From: Celeribacter baekdonensis
Lineage (GTDB): Bacteria > Pseudomonadota > Alphaproteobacteria > Rhodobacterales > Rhodobacteraceae
Assembly (NCBI RefSeq): GCF_003047105.1
Contig: NZ_CP028475.1
Location: 744,001 to 808,000, forward strand
Direction of reading: 5' to 3'
DNA length: 64,000 nt
Shown: piece by piece, positions 18,190 through 26,328 of the stretch
Layout: every line of letters starts with the position of its first letter
Position numbering within the stretch: the stretch's first letter is position 1
Translations under genes and position numbers: made by a program
Notes under the pieces: model-generated
What the model saw: only the letters and a program-made list of their open reading frames with translations
Databases searched by the model: none
What the model was told of the DNA's origin: nothing

Positions 18190-18905
18190 CCCTGTCGCCT
18201 GACCAAACCATCCTGTTCGACCTTTGGGGTATCCCTTTGAATGCCACGGTGTTTTTCACTTGGATCGTTATGTTGGTGCTGACTTTGGGCTCTATTTTGA
18301 TCACCCGAAATCTGCGCCCCGATGTGCCGCCAAATCGCTGGCGGACCACGTTGGAGGTGATCGTTCAGGGCATCGAAAGCCAGATCAAAGAGATCGCTGG
18401 GCGTTCGGATCGCCCGTTGCTCTACTATGCCGGGACGCTGTTTTTATTCGTCGCCGTCTCCAACCTGTTGCTGGTCATTCCGGGGTTTGAACCGCCCACT
18501 GCGTCGCTGTCCACCACCACTGCGCTGGCGCTCTCGGTGCTCATTGCCGTGCCACTGTTTGGCATCACCAGCCGGGGCCTTGGGGGCTATCTCAAGACCT
18601 ATCTTGAACCCTCATTCATCATGCTGCCCTTCAATATCATTTCCGAATTTTCGCGCGGCGTCTCTTTGGCCGTGCGCCTCTACGGCAACATCATGAGCGG
18701 GGCGGTGATTGCCACGATCCTGCTCGGGGTTGCCCCATTTTTCTTTCCGGTGATCATGGATGTTCTGGGTCTGCTGACGGGCATGATCCAAGCCTATATT
18801 TTCGCCATTCTGGCAACGGTTTACATCTCAAGCGCCACAGACTCTTCAACAGCCTCTTCATCCGACCCCGCACATCCTCCCCAGACTGAAAAGGAAACAT
18901 TATGA
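18186..18905 (+). CDS. atpB: N-type ATPase subunit a
   Basis: A 239-residue membrane stator protein that forms the ion half-channels. The essential arginine lies in SLAVRLYGNIMSG (Arg164), and GLGGYLKTYLEPSFIMLPFNIISEFSR precedes it as in other a subunits. Five to six hydrophobic helices are visible. The C-terminus carries an unusual polar tail rich in Ser, Thr and Pro after the last helix. The ATG overlaps the atpR stop and the stop overlaps atpE. Confidence 0.92.
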   Translation: MTLSPDQTILFDLWGIPLNATVFFTWIVMLVLTLGSILITRNLRPDVPPNRWRTTLEVIVQGIESQIKEIAGRSDRPLLYYAGTLFLFVAVSNLLLVIPGFEPPTASLSTTTALALSVLIAVPLFGITSRGLGGYLKTYLEPSFIMLPFNIISEFSRGVSLAVRLYGNIMSGAVIATILLGVAPFFFPVIMDVLGLLTGMIQAYIFAILATVYISSATDSSTASSSDPAHPPQTEKETL

Positions 18906-19201
18906 CTGATCTCGGTCTCATTGCCGCCATCTCGATCTTTACAGCGGGCATCACCGTGTCGTTTGGCGCCATCGGTCCGGCGCTTGGCGAAGGGCGGGCG
19001 GCCTCCACTGCGCTTAGCGCCATTGCCCAACAACCTGACGCCGCCTCAACCCTGTCGCGGACCCTGTTTGTCAGCCTTGCGATGATCGAATCCACGGCGA
19101 TTTATTGTTTCGTCGTGGCGATGATCCTGCTCTTTGCCAACCCGTTTTGGAACGCAGCCGTTGCGGCGGCTCAGACGGCTGCTCCGGGTGTGGGCGGGTA
19201 A
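18902..19201 (+). CDS. atpE: N-type ATPase subunit c with two membrane carboxylates
   Basis: A 99-residue rotor-ring subunit, two helices joined by the polar loop AQQPDA. Helix 1 carries Glu30 (GPALGEGRA) at the place of the Gln ligand in sodium-type rings; helix 2 carries the essential Glu63 followed by Ser64, Thr65 and Tyr68 (MIESTAIY). Ser and Tyr near the glutamate are sodium-ring features, and two carboxylates have been described in sodium-coupled Fusobacterium rings. The Burkholderia N-type c17 ring was however reported to be proton-specific, so ion choice cannot be read from this alone. It overlaps atpB by 4 bp. Confidence 0.93.
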   Translation: MTDLGLIAAISIFTAGITVSFGAIGPALGEGRAASTALSAIAQQPDAASTLSRTLFVSLAMIESTAIYCFVVAMILLFANPFWNAAVAAAQTAAPGVGG

Positions 19202-19204
19202 ATC

Positions 19205-19975
19205 ATGTCCATCGACTGGATCACAGTTGCGGCTCAGATCGCCAATTTTCTGGTGTTGATCTGGCTTTTGAAACGGTTTTTATACCGGCCGATTTTGGAT
19301 GGCATCGACGCGCGCGAGGCCGAGATTAAGGCCCGGATGCAACAGGCCGCTGAGGCCGAAGCCGCCGCCAAAACGACGGAGGCCTCCTATCGCGCCCAGA
19401 TCGCAGAGATGCAGTCGGCACAATCCGATGTCTCTGAGCGCCTGCGCCAAGAGGCTGAGGCCGAGCGCGACATGCTTTTGGCCGAGGCCCACGCCCGCAT
19501 CGACCAAGAGCGCAAAGGCTGGCAGGCGCATTTGACAGAAGAGGGGCAAAAATACAGTACCAAATTGTACCGCGCAGGGGCAGGGGCATTGTTGTCTTTG
19601 ACCCGTAAGGCCCTGATAGATTTGGCAGATGATACATTAGAAGGGCGTATGGCCCACCACCTTGCGAGCCAAATCAAACCGATGGTCCCTGACATCAAAC
19701 AGGCCTCTGGACCGGCGACAGAGGCGGTTTTTACCAGTCACGCGGCCCTGCCAGAGGCGGCACAAACGGCCCTTGGTACGGCGTTTCAGGCCGATTTTCC
19801 AGATGTGACACTGGCATTTCAAACCAATCCAGACCAAGCGCCGGGGCTTGTCCTGCGCATGGGCGGCGCACAAGTGGCGTGGACCGTGGACACGTATTTG
19901 GAGGGGTTGGATGCGGTGATGCAGGACCACCTGTCCATGGGGGCCGACCTCAAGGCGCATTCAAATGACGCATGA
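19205..19975 (+). CDS. atpF: N-type ATPase subunit b, long form
   Basis: A 256-residue peripheral-stalk protein. One N-terminal membrane helix (about residues 5-25, AAQIANFLVLIWLLKRFLY) leads into a long charged coiled coil (residues 35-120, rich in Glu, Ala, Lys and Arg). A further 130 residues without membrane segments follow. Ordinary b subunits have about 160. No delta-subunit gene exists in this operon, so the extended C-terminus may take over delta's contact with the alpha subunits, as proposed for N-ATPases. The end overlaps the earliest possible atpA start. Confidence 0.9.
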   Translation: MSIDWITVAAQIANFLVLIWLLKRFLYRPILDGIDAREAEIKARMQQAAEAEAAAKTTEASYRAQIAEMQSAQSDVSERLRQEAEAERDMLLAEAHARIDQERKGWQAHLTEEGQKYSTKLYRAGAGALLSLTRKALIDLADDTLEGRMAHHLASQIKPMVPDIKQASGPATEAVFTSHAALPEAAQTALGTAFQADFPDVTLAFQTNPDQAPGLVLRMGGAQVAWTVDTYLEGLDAVMQDHLSMGADLKAHSNDA

Positions 19976-21526
19976 CAGCGATATGCAGGGCGGCGATATG
20001 AATGTCCCGAGGATCGACCCCGACCATCTGGTGGAGACGCTGTTGACGCTCAAAGCCCCCAAACCGCATCTCAGCGAGATCGGCAGGGTCACGGAGATTG
20101 CCGATGACATCGTGATTGTCACCGGGCTGGAGCGCGCGCTCTCTGATGAGGTGTTGCTGTTTGAGGGGGGGTGCAGGGCATCGTTTTGGACCTTGAACCG
20201 GACCGTTTGGGGGTGGTGTTGCTGGGCCCATCTGATCGGATTGCCGTGGGCGATACGGTGCTGCGCTCGCACCGGGTGGTCAGCACGGCCGTGGGTTTTG
20301 CGCTGTTGGGGCGGGTGGTCAATGCGCTTGGCGCACCCTTGGACGGTTTGGGGCCGATCAAAGCCCAAGCCCAACATCCGGTCGAAGCGGAAGCGCCGAA
20401 AATCCTCAACAGACAGGCGATCAAGCGCCCTTTGGCCACGGGGATCAAAACGATTGACGCCGCTGTGCCCGTGGGGCTGGGGCAGCGCGAATTGATCATC
20501 GGGGATCGGCAAACTGGCAAAACCTCTCTGGCGGTGGACGCGATCCTGAACCAAAAAGACAGCGATCTGATCTGTCTTTATTGTGCCATTGGTCAGCGTG
20601 GCGATGCGGTGGCCAAAGTCATCGGAGCGCTGCGTGACGGCGGTATGATGCCGCGCACGATTGTGATGTCGGCAGGCGACGAAGACGCCGCAGGTCTGGC
20701 CTATGTCGCGCCCTATGCGGCGATGAGCCTGGCGGAATTTTTCGCCGCTCAAGGCCGGGATGTTTTGGTGGTGTTGGACGATCTGACCCACCACGCGCGC
20801 TCCTATCGCGAGCTGTCGCTGTTGCTGCGCCGCCCGCCGGGGCGCGAGGCCTTTCCGGGCGATATTTTCTATATCCATGCCCGGCTTTTGGAACGTGCGG
20901 GGGAATTCACCGATGAGGCGGGCGGTGGCTCGATAACCGTGCTGCCCGTGGTCGAAACCCAAGCCGAAAACCTCTCCGCCTATATCCCCACCAACCTGAT
21001 TTCCATCACCGATGGCCAGATTTACCTGTCGCCCAGATTGGTGCGCAAAAACCAATTTCCGGCGGTGGATTTGGGCGTGTCCGTGTCCCGTGTTGGCGGC
21101 AAGGCGCAAAGCCAAGCGTTCAGGTCCGTGGCGGGCAACCTGCGGGTGATGCTGTCGCAATTTGAGGAGTTGGAAGACTTTGCCCGCTTTGGCACACGGC
21201 TTGATGAGGCGACACGGGCGCGGTTGACACGCGGGGCTGCGGTGCGCGGTGCCTTGCGACAGGCCGAACGTGACCCGATGTCGGCGGTCGAACAGCTCAC
21301 GGTTTTGGTTGCCGCGATGGAGGGGCAGTTTGACGGGTTGAGCGAGGCGGAGACCATGGCGGTGATGGGGCGGTTGCGCGCCCGCGCCCGTGCCGATCTG
21401 AATGATCTGGCCAAACGCATTGCTGAGAACGCGCCGCTCAGTGACGCGGATCGGGCTCGGATGGTCGAACTGGGTCAACAGGTGCAACAGGCGGGCGATG
21501 TGACGGGTAAGGGGGGCGCAGGATGA
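19965..21526 (+). CDS. atpA: N-type ATPase alpha subunit, frameshifted in the N-terminal domain
   Basis: Non-catalytic nucleotide-binding subunit. The N-terminal part (from 19965; 19998 is a better-placed ATG after AGGGCGGCG) reads through [21 protein letters not shown] to LLFEGG. It then runs out of frame at seven Gs (20165-20171), with no support for the new reading. The frame that starts at 20171 continues exactly with [10 protein letters not shown] and holds the P-loop [10 protein letters not shown] and the rest to 21526. One additional G, or a -1 ribosomal slip on G GGG GGG, restores a normal protein of about 510-520 residues. The stop overlaps atpG by 4 bp. Confidence 0.88.
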
Positions 21527-22425
21527 CCCAGTCGCTTGAACGCCTGAGCCAACGCAGCGAGAGCATGAAAAGCATTCGCGGCATCGTGCATACGATGAAA
21601 ACCCTCTCTGTCATCAACGCCGCGCCCTATGACCATGCCGCCCGCGCCATAGAGGCCTATCACGACACGGTTTTGACCGGGTTTCAGGCGTTTTTGCATC
21701 ACTACCCATTGGACGCGCGGGACACGCCGATTGCGATGCGGGTGCTGATTGTCTTTGGCTCGGATCACGGATTATGCGGCAATTACAACGAGGCTCTGGC
21801 GGCTCATGTTGCGCAAGCATTGACCGATTGGCCGGAGGGGCCGCGCACCCTGCTTTGTGTGGGCGCACAGATGCAGGATGCGTTGACGGATCAAGGTTTG
21901 GCCCCAAAAGAGACCCTGTTTCCGCCTGCCTCGGTCGACGGGATCGGACGTCTGTCCAATCTGTTGACCCAGCGCCTTGACGACATTCGCCACATGGTTC
22001 ATCCGGGCGACATCTCTGTGTCTCTGGCCTATTTCACCCGCGAGGACGGGGCCGGGCAAGTGCCAGACATCAAATCCCTTTTGCCGCTCGATCCTGCGCT
22101 TTTGCACGACCTGTCCGCGACACCATGGGTCTCGCGCACGCTGCCATCTTTTACAATGCCGGCCGAGGAGATGCTGATGGCGCTGATCCGCGAACATCTG
22201 TTTGCCAGCATGTTTCGTGCGGCCGCCGAGGCGCTGGTCACGGAAAACGCCGCGCGGATGTCTTTGATGCAGCAGGCGGAACAGTCGATTGACGACCGGT
22301 TAGAGGGGTTGATCGGGCAAATGCGCGCGGTGCGTCAAGATGACATCACCACCGAATTGTTGGATGTGATTGTCGGTTTTGAGGCGCTCAAAACGGGCAA
22401 AAAGCGTAAGAAACGCACGGAATGA
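21523..22425 (+). CDS. atpG: N-type ATPase gamma subunit
   Basis: A 300-residue rotor shaft subunit and the last gene of the operon. The N-terminal coiled-coil helix ([25 protein letters not shown]) and the C-terminal helix ([49 protein letters not shown]) match gamma. The start of the Rossmann-like domain appears as [19 protein letters not shown]. Its sequence is divergent from housekeeping gamma subunits, as in other N-ATPases. No clear terminator follows; an 11-bp triple repeat does. Confidence 0.92.
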   Translation: MTQSLERLSQRSESMKSIRGIVHTMKTLSVINAAPYDHAARAIEAYHDTVLTGFQAFLHHYPLDARDTPIAMRVLIVFGSDHGLCGNYNEALAAHVAQALTDWPEGPRTLLCVGAQMQDALTDQGLAPKETLFPPASVDGIGRLSNLLTQRLDDIRHMVHPGDISVSLAYFTREDGAGQVPDIKSLLPLDPALLHDLSATPWVSRTLPSFTMPAEEMLMALIREHLFASMFRAAAEALVTENAARMSLMQQAEQSIDDRLEGLIGQMRAVRQDDITTELLDVIVGFEALKTGKKRKKRTE

Positions 22426-22436
22426 TCGCCACAGCG

Positions 22437-22469
22437 CATGGGCCTTACATGGGCCTTTCATAGGCCTTT
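22437..22469. repeat. Three tandem 11-bp repeats after atpG
   Basis: Units CATGGGCCTTA, CATGGGCCTTT and CATAGGCCTTT follow each other directly. They differ by one or two bases. The GGGCC cores could pair poorly with themselves, so termination is doubtful. Confidence 0.7.
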
Positions 22470-22627
22470 GGGGTCTTGTGTTTCGGAGGCCACTTTGGGC
22501 AGCCCCCGAAAAGATCAGATCGCAGACCTTATATTTTGACCCCGGTCAGGCGTTTACTGCGTTGTATACTTCGGTTTCAAAATCCATTCTGGACCTGTTA
22601 CGCTTTCGTGTCATTCTACGCGCTCGT

Positions 22628-22760
22628 TTAGGCCACCTTCTGCTCGAATGCGACGAGGCTTTCCAGCTCAGTGCTAAGTGTCGGCGGCGTGGATTGTCGA
22701 GGCCGTTTATGTACTCGAAAATCGCCATCTCAGCCTTACGTCGTGTTGCCGTCATTGATT
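22628..22760 (-). pseudogene. IS3-family transposase (OrfB) C-terminal remnant
   Basis: On the minus strand, RRKAEMAIFEYINGLDNPRRRH is the end of the IS3-family integrase catalytic domain. The expected ending (LVAFEQKVA then TAA at 22628-22630) is present in the neighbouring frame. One base is missing at a run of three Ts (22660-22662), so the remnant is frameshifted. The rest of the transposase and both inverted-repeat ends are absent. It abuts a phage-like fragment, which may be where the insertion sequence landed. Confidence 0.75.
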
Positions 22761-23042
22761 GATATTGGCACGACTGGGCCGTTTGTGCGTGAGGCTCAAC
22801 GGCACCTAGCTCAATGGGGGCTTGCACCTGTGGCGGCTCTTATGGCGCAGGAAGCGTCAGACAAGCTGGGCGTCCCTGTCACCATTGATGTGATGCGGCC
22901 CTTGCAAGCGTTCGATGCGGGTGGCCGTGCGCGGGCCATGGCGCAAATAGTGGAGGCGATGGCGATGGCGAAAGAAGCGGGCGTTGATCTCGATAAAGCG
23001 GCGCAGATCGTTAATTTTGCGCCAGAGGGTGGCACGATGTAA
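22761..23042 (+). pseudogene. Probable phage portal protein, C-terminal fragment
   Basis: An open frame of about 93 codons without its own start. It reads LAQWGLAPVAALMAQEASDK, then KLGVPVTIDVMRPLQAFDAGGRARA in continuation, and ends MAKEAGVDLDKAAQIVNFAPEGG. The pattern resembles C-terminal ends of HK97-type portal proteins as I recall them, but I cannot confirm this without a search. The 5' part has been lost next to the IS3 remnant. A large hairpin follows the stop. It may be another tail or head protein. Confidence 0.45.
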
Positions 23043-23051
23043 ATTGAGGAT

Positions 23052-23100
23052 GTGGCGGGGGTTTTTGGCTATGCGGACGGCCTTGATTTCCCCCCGCCAC
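23052..23100. terminator. Hairpin after the phage-like fragment
   Basis: GTGGCGGGGG (23052-23061) pairs perfectly with CCCCCGCCAC (23091-23100) across a 29-base loop; the flanking T/A also pairs and CTCTTTGT follows. It probably ended the transcript of the former phage gene. Confidence 0.5.
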
Positions 23101-23153
23101 ACTCTTTGTCAAAATAGCGCACTCCGACCCCTCGCAGAAATGCGGGGGTTATT

Positions 23154-23432
23154 TTATTGGATGCGTTGCCTTGATAGTGACGCGCCTGCCATGACTTCTT
23201 TTGAGATTTCATCCCATTCACTAGCTTTAGCTAATGAGAATGTAACGGCATCGTTAAGAGCTTGGTCAAGGGTTCCGCAAATAGATTTAATGTCTTCGGC
23301 GGATAGGTCATTTGCAGATTCGCTTAGTACCGCTGAAATCACCGAGATACGCGCAAGGCTATCAATTAAGCCTGTATAGGGGGCGCTCTCGATAAAGCGA
23401 CCATCAAAATCGGCTCTATTAGCATCGCTCAT
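23154..23432 (-). CDS. Small acidic hypothetical protein, 92 residues, lower GC
   Basis: I do not recognise this protein. The ATG at 23432 has a strong ribosome site (GGAGGAAAG, eight bases upstream), which argues for a real gene. The product is helical and mildly acidic, with no membrane span or cysteine cluster (SLARISVISAVLSESANDLS, then EVMAGASLSRQRIQ at the end). Its base composition is visibly lower in GC than the core genes. It lies between phage/IS debris and tRNA-Asn, so it is probably a leftover of an integrated element. Confidence 0.6.
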   Translation of the reverse strand: MSDANRADFDGRFIESAPYTGLIDSLARISVISAVLSESANDLSAEDIKSICGTLDQALNDAVTFSLAKASEWDEISKEVMAGASLSRQRIQ

Positions 23433-23505
23433 ATAACTTTCCTCCAATTGCTAAAAAGTGCAGTGAAGGTAGGCCGAAACGTGGTCTCTGGCAATAACTT
23501 CTATC

Positions 23506-23527
23506 TGTTCCCCCAGTGTTCCCCCAG
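23506..23527. repeat. Two tandem 11-bp repeats near tRNA-Asn
   Basis: TGTTCCCCCAG occurs twice in direct succession, 57 bases from the 3' end of tRNA-Asn. Such short repeats beside a tRNA can mark the edge of an integrated element, but no matching distal copy is in the window. Confidence 0.6.
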
Positions 23528-23546
23528 AGTATTTACGAACCAAAAA

Positions 23547-23573
23547 GGGCCTAGCTGAAAGTCAGCTAAGCCC
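23547..23573. terminator. Hairpin downstream of tRNA-Asn
   Basis: GGGCCTAGCTGA pairs with TCAGCTAAGCCC (one internal mismatch) around a 3-base loop, flanked by AAAAA on one side and TT on the other. On the minus strand it is followed by a T-run after the stem and would terminate the tRNA-Asn transcript. Confidence 0.75.
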
Positions 23574-23583
23574 TTGAAGTCTT

Positions 23584-23658
23584 TGGCTCCGGCGGTAGGG
23601 ATCGAACCTACGACCAATTGATTAACAGTCAACTGCTCTACCGCTGAGCTACGCCGGA
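23584..23658 (-). tRNA. tRNA-Asn (GTT)
   Basis: The minus strand folds as a complete cloverleaf: acceptor TCCGGCG/CGCCGGA, D-arm GCTCAGCGGTAGAGC, anticodon loop CTGTTAA with GTT, T-arm GGTTCGATCC, and an encoded CCA. Phage and IS fragments and tandem repeats lie just beyond the 3' end, so it has probably served as an integration site. Confidence 0.96.
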
Positions 23659-23740
23659 ACATGTGGCGCTGTATAGCTATGTGATTTGGGCCGTGCAAGG
23701 GGGTTTTGTGACAAAATTTGGATTTTTGTGCCGCTTTCTT

Positions 23741-24637
23741 TTAACGCACTGAAAAGGTCGCGGTTTCAGAGAGTTTTGGCGTGGCTGAAATCCTGTTTTG
23801 TTGTTCCAGGTCAATGAGATGAGCCAATGTGTTGCGCGCAGCTATAGGCAGGTGGGAGTGGGGGAGATCTGTGTAGACGGCGCGGGTGAGCGTGGTGAGA
23901 TCCATTGGGGTATCGGCCAAAGCGCGCAGTATTTGCGCCTCACGCGCGCCGCGGTGGAGCAGCAGGAACTGGATCCGTTCCCTTGGGGCTTTGACCGGTG
24001 CGCCGTGACCGGGCAGGAGCTGGGCCGGGGCGTGGGTCATCAGCAATGCACAGCTGTCGCGAAAGGCCGCGGCATCGCCATCGGGCGGGGAAATCAACGA
24101 CGAAGACCAGCCCATGACCAAATCGCCGGAAAACACTGTGTCACGAAAACCAAAACAGAGGTGATTGCCCATATGTCCGGGAGTGTGCAACGCTTTGATC
24201 GCGCCCGCCGGGGTGTCCAGCACGGTGTTATGGGGCACACGCTCGTCGGGAACAAAGCTGTGATCTAAGCCTTCGCCTCCGGCCAAAAGCCCATTGCGGG
24301 CCAGCGCGTCCATATGTGCGGCGCGCCCCGCCTGGGCATCGCCAAAGGCAAAAACCGGCGCGCCGGTTTCTTTAGCCAAAGCGCGCGCGCCAGCGCTGTG
24401 ATCGACATGCGCGTGAGTGACGAGGATATGGCTGAGGCGGGTGCCATGGGGCAGGGCGTTTAAAATCGCTTGGCGGTGGCTGGCGTCATCTGGGCCGGGG
24501 TCAATCAAAACGCGGGCGTTTCCTGTGCCCAACACATAGGTATTTGTGCCCCAATAGGTCATCGGCGAGGGGTTCGGCGCCAAAATGCGGATCACGGCGT
24601 CGTCAAGCTGGGTCAGGGTGTCTGGGCGCGGGTCCAC
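23741..24637 (-). CDS. Metallo-beta-lactamase-fold hydrolase
   Basis: A 298-residue MBL-superfamily protein. The zinc motif THAHVDHSAGA (HxHxDH, near residue 74), a later HTPGHMGNHLCF and the GHG near the end (LLPGHGAPV) supply metal ligands. A C-terminal winged-helix-like extension (TTLTRAVYTDLPHSHL onward) matches the LACTB2-like subgroup. Those relatives include RNases and thioester hydrolases, so the substrate is open. The start is a GTG. It diverges from the sensor kinase gene, with 46 bases between the starts. Confidence 0.87.
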   Translation of the reverse strand: MDPRPDTLTQLDDAVIRILAPNPSPMTYWGTNTYVLGTGNARVLIDPGPDDASHRQAILNALPHGTRLSHILVTHAHVDHSAGARALAKETGAPVFAFGDAQAGRAAHMDALARNGLLAGGEGLDHSFVPDERVPHNTVLDTPAGAIKALHTPGHMGNHLCFGFRDTVFSGDLVMGWSSSLISPPDGDAAAFRDSCALLMTHAPAQLLPGHGAPVKAPRERIQFLLLHRGAREAQILRALADTPMDLTTLTRAVYTDLPHSHLPIAARNTLAHLIDLEQQNRISATPKLSETATFSVR

Positions 24638-24683
24638 TCGATTTCTCTTTCCATTGATGCGGCAGCAAGGCTACCAATAGCGC

Positions 24684-26015
24684 ATGTTTTTTACTTGGCT
24701 CAAAAAATATATGCCACGCGGGCTTTATGGGCGCGCGGCTCTGATCCTTTTGGTGCCCGTTGTGGTGATCCAACTTGTGGTCATGGTAACCTTTTCGCAA
24801 CGCTATTTTGAAGACATCACGCGTCAATTGATGCGCGGGGTGGTGGCCGAATTGAACCTTTATGTGGCGGCGGTGGAGGGCATTCCTGAGGCGCAAATCC
24901 CGGCAGCCCTTGCAGAACTGGACGCGCGGTTGGAGTTTTCCTCCACCTTCGGTACCACCGAGCCAGTTTCTACCGCGCGGCCTTGGTATGACATCTCCTC
25001 AAGGGTTATTGCTGCGGATTTGCGCGCAGGCATTGAGGGGGTCGAGGGCGTGGATGTCTTGACGCAGACCGCTGTGGTGCATCTGTCGATTCTGACCGAC
25101 AAAGGCCGGCTGGATGTGACCTTGCCGCGTCGCCGTGCCTCGGCCTCAAACCCGCATCAGTTGATGGTCTGGACCCTGTTCACCGGCGTGGCGATGTCTT
25201 TGATTGCCGCGATTTTTCTGCGCAACCAATTGCGGCCGATCCGGCAATTGGCGCGCGCCGCCGAAAGCTTTGGTCGCGGTGAAATCCGCCCCTACAGGTT
25301 GGCGGGCGCGGTCGAAGTGCGGTCCGCCGGGGCGGCATTTCTCAATATGCGGGCGCGTATTGAACGCCAGATCGAACAACGCACTTTGATGTTGTCCGGC
25401 GTGTCACATGACCTGCGCACGCCTTTGACCCGTATCCGGCTTGGTCTGGCGATGCTCGATGTTCCGTCGGATGAGGCCGAGGACATTATTGCCATGCAAT
25501 CCGATCTGGATGAGATGGAGCGGTTGATTGATGCCTTTTTGGCCTTTGCCCGATCGGACACGTTGGAAGAGCCGGTGCGGCTTGACCTCTGCGCCCTGAT
25601 TGTTGCCGCAAAAGCCAAGGCCGAACGTGCCGGGGGTCGTGTCAACCTTGGGAAGATGCCTGCAGAGGAGGTGTGGCTCACCGCACGCCCCGAAGCCTTG
25701 GCGCGCGCGCTCGACAATCTGGTTTCGAACGCCCTGCGCTATGGCAATCAAACCCAACTCAGCCTACGCCTTTTTGAGCGCGCGGTGGTTCTGTCGGTCG
25801 AAGACGACGGACCGGGGATCGAAGAATCGGCCCGCGAACGCGCTTTGCAACCTTTTGTGCGGCTTGACGAAGCCCGCAATCAAAACCGCGGCTCGGGCGT
25901 TGGGCTTGGCCTCGCCATTGCGCTCGATGTGGCGCGCCGCCATGGCGGTACGCTTAGACTTGGGGTCAGCGAGACGCTTGGTGGCTTAAAAGTCGACTTG
26001 GTTTTGGCGCGCTGA
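24684..26015 (+). CDS. EnvZ-like sensor histidine kinase
   Basis: A 443-residue inner-membrane kinase. Two membrane helices (about residues 17-36 and 161-180) flank a periplasmic region of about 120 residues. A HAMP linker follows, then the HisKA box SGVSHDLRTPLTR with phospho-acceptor His242, and an HATPase domain with N-box NLVSNALRYG, G1 DDGPGIEE and GSGVGLGLAIA. Order and sequence resemble EnvZ. No response regulator is adjacent, so the partner (OmpR type) lies elsewhere. The periplasmic part has no recognisable ligand domain. Confidence 0.9.
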   Translation: MFFTWLKKYMPRGLYGRAALILLVPVVVIQLVVMVTFSQRYFEDITRQLMRGVVAELNLYVAAVEGIPEAQIPAALAELDARLEFSSTFGTTEPVSTARPWYDISSRVIAADLRAGIEGVEGVDVLTQTAVVHLSILTDKGRLDVTLPRRRASASNPHQLMVWTLFTGVAMSLIAAIFLRNQLRPIRQLARAAESFGRGEIRPYRLAGAVEVRSAGAAFLNMRARIERQIEQRTLMLSGVSHDLRTPLTRIRLGLAMLDVPSDEAEDIIAMQSDLDEMERLIDAFLAFARSDTLEEPVRLDLCALIVAAKAKAERAGGRVNLGKMPAEEVWLTARPEALARALDNLVSNALRYGNQTQLSLRLFERAVVLSVEDDGPGIEESARERALQPFVRLDEARNQNRGSGVGLGLAIALDVARRHGGTLRLGVSETLGGLKVDLVLAR

Positions 26016-26107
26016 CTTGGCACATCACAGCACCAAACCCGCGCCAAAGTCGGGAGAGGGCGTCAAAATGCCCGTCTCTCCAGCAGTTCTTTGATGTGAA
26101 AGAGTTT

Positions 26108-26184
26108 TGGTAGGCCCGGCAGGACTTGAACCCGCAACCAAAGCGTTATGAGCGCTCTGCTCTAACCAATTGAGCTACAGGCCC
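26108..26184 (-). tRNA. tRNA-Ile2 (CAT, lysidine-modified)
   Basis: Complete cloverleaf with encoded CCA on the minus strand. The anticodon loop CTCATAA reads CAT. The body (acceptor GGGCCTG/CGGGCCT with G-U pairs, anticodon stem GCG/CGC, T-arm GCGGGTTCAAGTCC) resembles tRNA-Ile2 rather than initiator or elongator Met tRNA. TilS would convert C34 to lysidine to read AUA. Confidence 0.88.
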
Positions 26185-26328
26185 CTACCAATGCCGTGAC
26201 TATTGCGGACGCGCGCCGGGGTCAAGAGTGGCTGTGATTGCACGTGCTTTTGCAAGCTCACGCTTTTCTTTATCCCCCATCTGCGTTAAAGCGCGGAGCA
26301 AATGATGCCAGTTTGGGGACCAGAGATC

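Noticed and set aside
22671..22760. N-terminal extension of the phage-like fragment as a real start
   Set aside because: These codons lie over the IS3 remnant on the other strand and show no similarity to the downstream phage-like part.
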